From assembly GCA_031546825.1 (NCBI GenBank), contig JAVBJU010000017.1, forward strand, positions 10,274 to 74,273: DNA of 64,000 nt, given 5' to 3'. Positions 63,532-64,000 of the stretch are shown one piece after another. The DNA comes from Hohaiivirga sp031546825. Lineage in GTDB: Bacteria > Pseudomonadota > Alphaproteobacteria > Rhizobiales > Beijerinckiaceae. A program made the translations under genes and the position numbers. The notes under the pieces were generated by a model. That model was not told where the DNA came from. It worked only from the letters and a program-made list of their open reading frames with translations, and made no database searches. The first letter of the stretch is position 1. Each line of letters starts with the position of its first letter.

Positions 63532-63885
63532 ATGCTCAGAAGAACAATTGCCGGCAGCCTCGTTTTTGTAGCGCTCTCGCTGGGGGCTTGCGGATCGAAG
63601 ACCACGCCCGTTCGCCAGACGGATGAGGATGTCGTCTTGAGGATGCTTCCCACGCTCGACCAGACCCATTCAGCGCTTCTGGTTCGCGTGCGTTATGAGG
63701 GAAGCGACTGTTCCGGTCGTGCTCGGTTGCGGCGCGTTGTGAATGGCCAATTGGTTCCAGATCGAGAAGTGTATGTCGGTGATATGAACTGGCGGCGCAG
63801 TGCGCGTGAGATGCCGAGCTTCGGCAGACACTTGGGCAATCTTGCTTCCCTTAATTTTACTGAGAGCCTGACTCATAATCCATAG
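63532..63885 (+). CDS. Small lipoprotein, unknown function
   Basis: 117 residues. MLRRTIAGSLVFVALSLGAC gives a lipoprotein signal with lipobox LGAC. The mature part of about 98 residues has one further Cys (GSDCSGRARLRR) and is basic. No family is recognised. A GGGGGAAG ribosome site precedes the ATG. After it, 63886-64000 shows no gene I can support. Confidence 0.72.
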   Translation: MLRRTIAGSLVFVALSLGACGSKTTPVRQTDEDVVLRMLPTLDQTHSALLVRVRYEGSDCSGRARLRRVVNGQLVPDREVYVGDMNWRRSAREMPSFGRHLGNLASLNFTESLTHNP

Positions 63886-64000
63886 GTTGCGATTTTTCGT
63901 ATTGTTGCTCTGATACTTGCGATGGTCATCCATGCTTCAGCGCTGAGTATTGAGCGTTCGAAATCCTTTGCCAGACGCCTATCCTGACCGAGTATAGCGA

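Overview
This window is a G+C-rich, gene-dense piece of an alphaproteobacterial chromosome. The best fit is the order Hyphomicrobiales (Rhizobiales). The grounds are a DUF2125 protein, the metXW pair, a tyrosine-pathway block (tyrC, hisC, chorismate mutase), an Omp19/Inh-type lipoprotein, the sdhCDAB and mdh-sucCDAB-lpd blocks, and an rpoD tail of rhizobial type. I do not name a genus. Apart from the partial rpoD at the left edge, the genes look intact. I see no insertion sequence, prophage or CRISPR array.

Layout. 1-1.9 kb: 3' end of rpoD facing mgtE. 2.3-12.6 kb: three ABC import cassettes on one strand: ferric iron (binding protein, fused permease, ATPase), sulfate (cysT, cysW, cysA without a binding protein) and a peptide/nickel-type set (binding protein and two permeases without an ATPase). 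12.8-16.8 kb: tRNA-Thr(GGT), an orphan TorD/DmsD-like chaperone, and small exported proteins including a Gly/Tyr-rich lipoprotein, an RlpA-like protein and a 51-residue lipoprotein. 16.9-23.1 kb: a LytS/LytR two-component pair followed by a CstA/BtsT carrier, YjiX-like and YjiA/CobW-like genes, matching the order of the Escherichia coli pyruvate-sensing btsT-yjiX-yjiA locus. 23.2-31.5 kb: clpB behind an RpoH-like promoter, plsC, chaC, a DUF2125 gene, tyrC, hisC and chorismate mutase. 31.6-32.3 kb: a toxin-antitoxin operon. 32.4-34.3 kb: metX-metW. 34.3-38.3 kb: an unusual cluster of a MoxR-type AAA+ ATPase, a metallopeptidase-VWA protein, a DUF3885 protein and a small acidic protein. 38.3-41.3 kb: xerD with a coupled 48-residue membrane protein, then aroK-aroB. 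41.8-45.4 kb: sdhCDAB. 45.6-48.4 kb: small lipoproteins and zapE. 48.4-53.4 kb: TetR and DeoR regulators and a four-carbon acid-sugar catabolic set (pdxA2, DUF1537 kinase, KdgT-type carrier). 53.8-62.8 kb: mdh-sucC-sucD-sucA-sucB-lpd. 62.9-63.9 kb: two lipoproteins.

How it fits together. The right third holds succinate dehydrogenase, malate dehydrogenase, succinyl-CoA synthetase and the 2-oxoglutarate dehydrogenase complex, i.e. the oxidative TCA steps from 2-oxoglutarate to succinate to fumarate and from malate to oxaloacetate. The acid-sugar locus sits directly upstream of mdh and is read divergently from it, with two TTTGCnCAAA motifs exactly 20 bp apart in the shared gap. Non-coding points of note are a two-copy hairpin repeat at 26.7 and 49.9 kb, a toxin-antitoxin promoter with its operator inside the spacer and almost no leader, competing stems before metX, and a Leu-to-Pro change in the conserved tail of RpoD. 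All function calls come from reading translated motifs and gene order; no database search was run.
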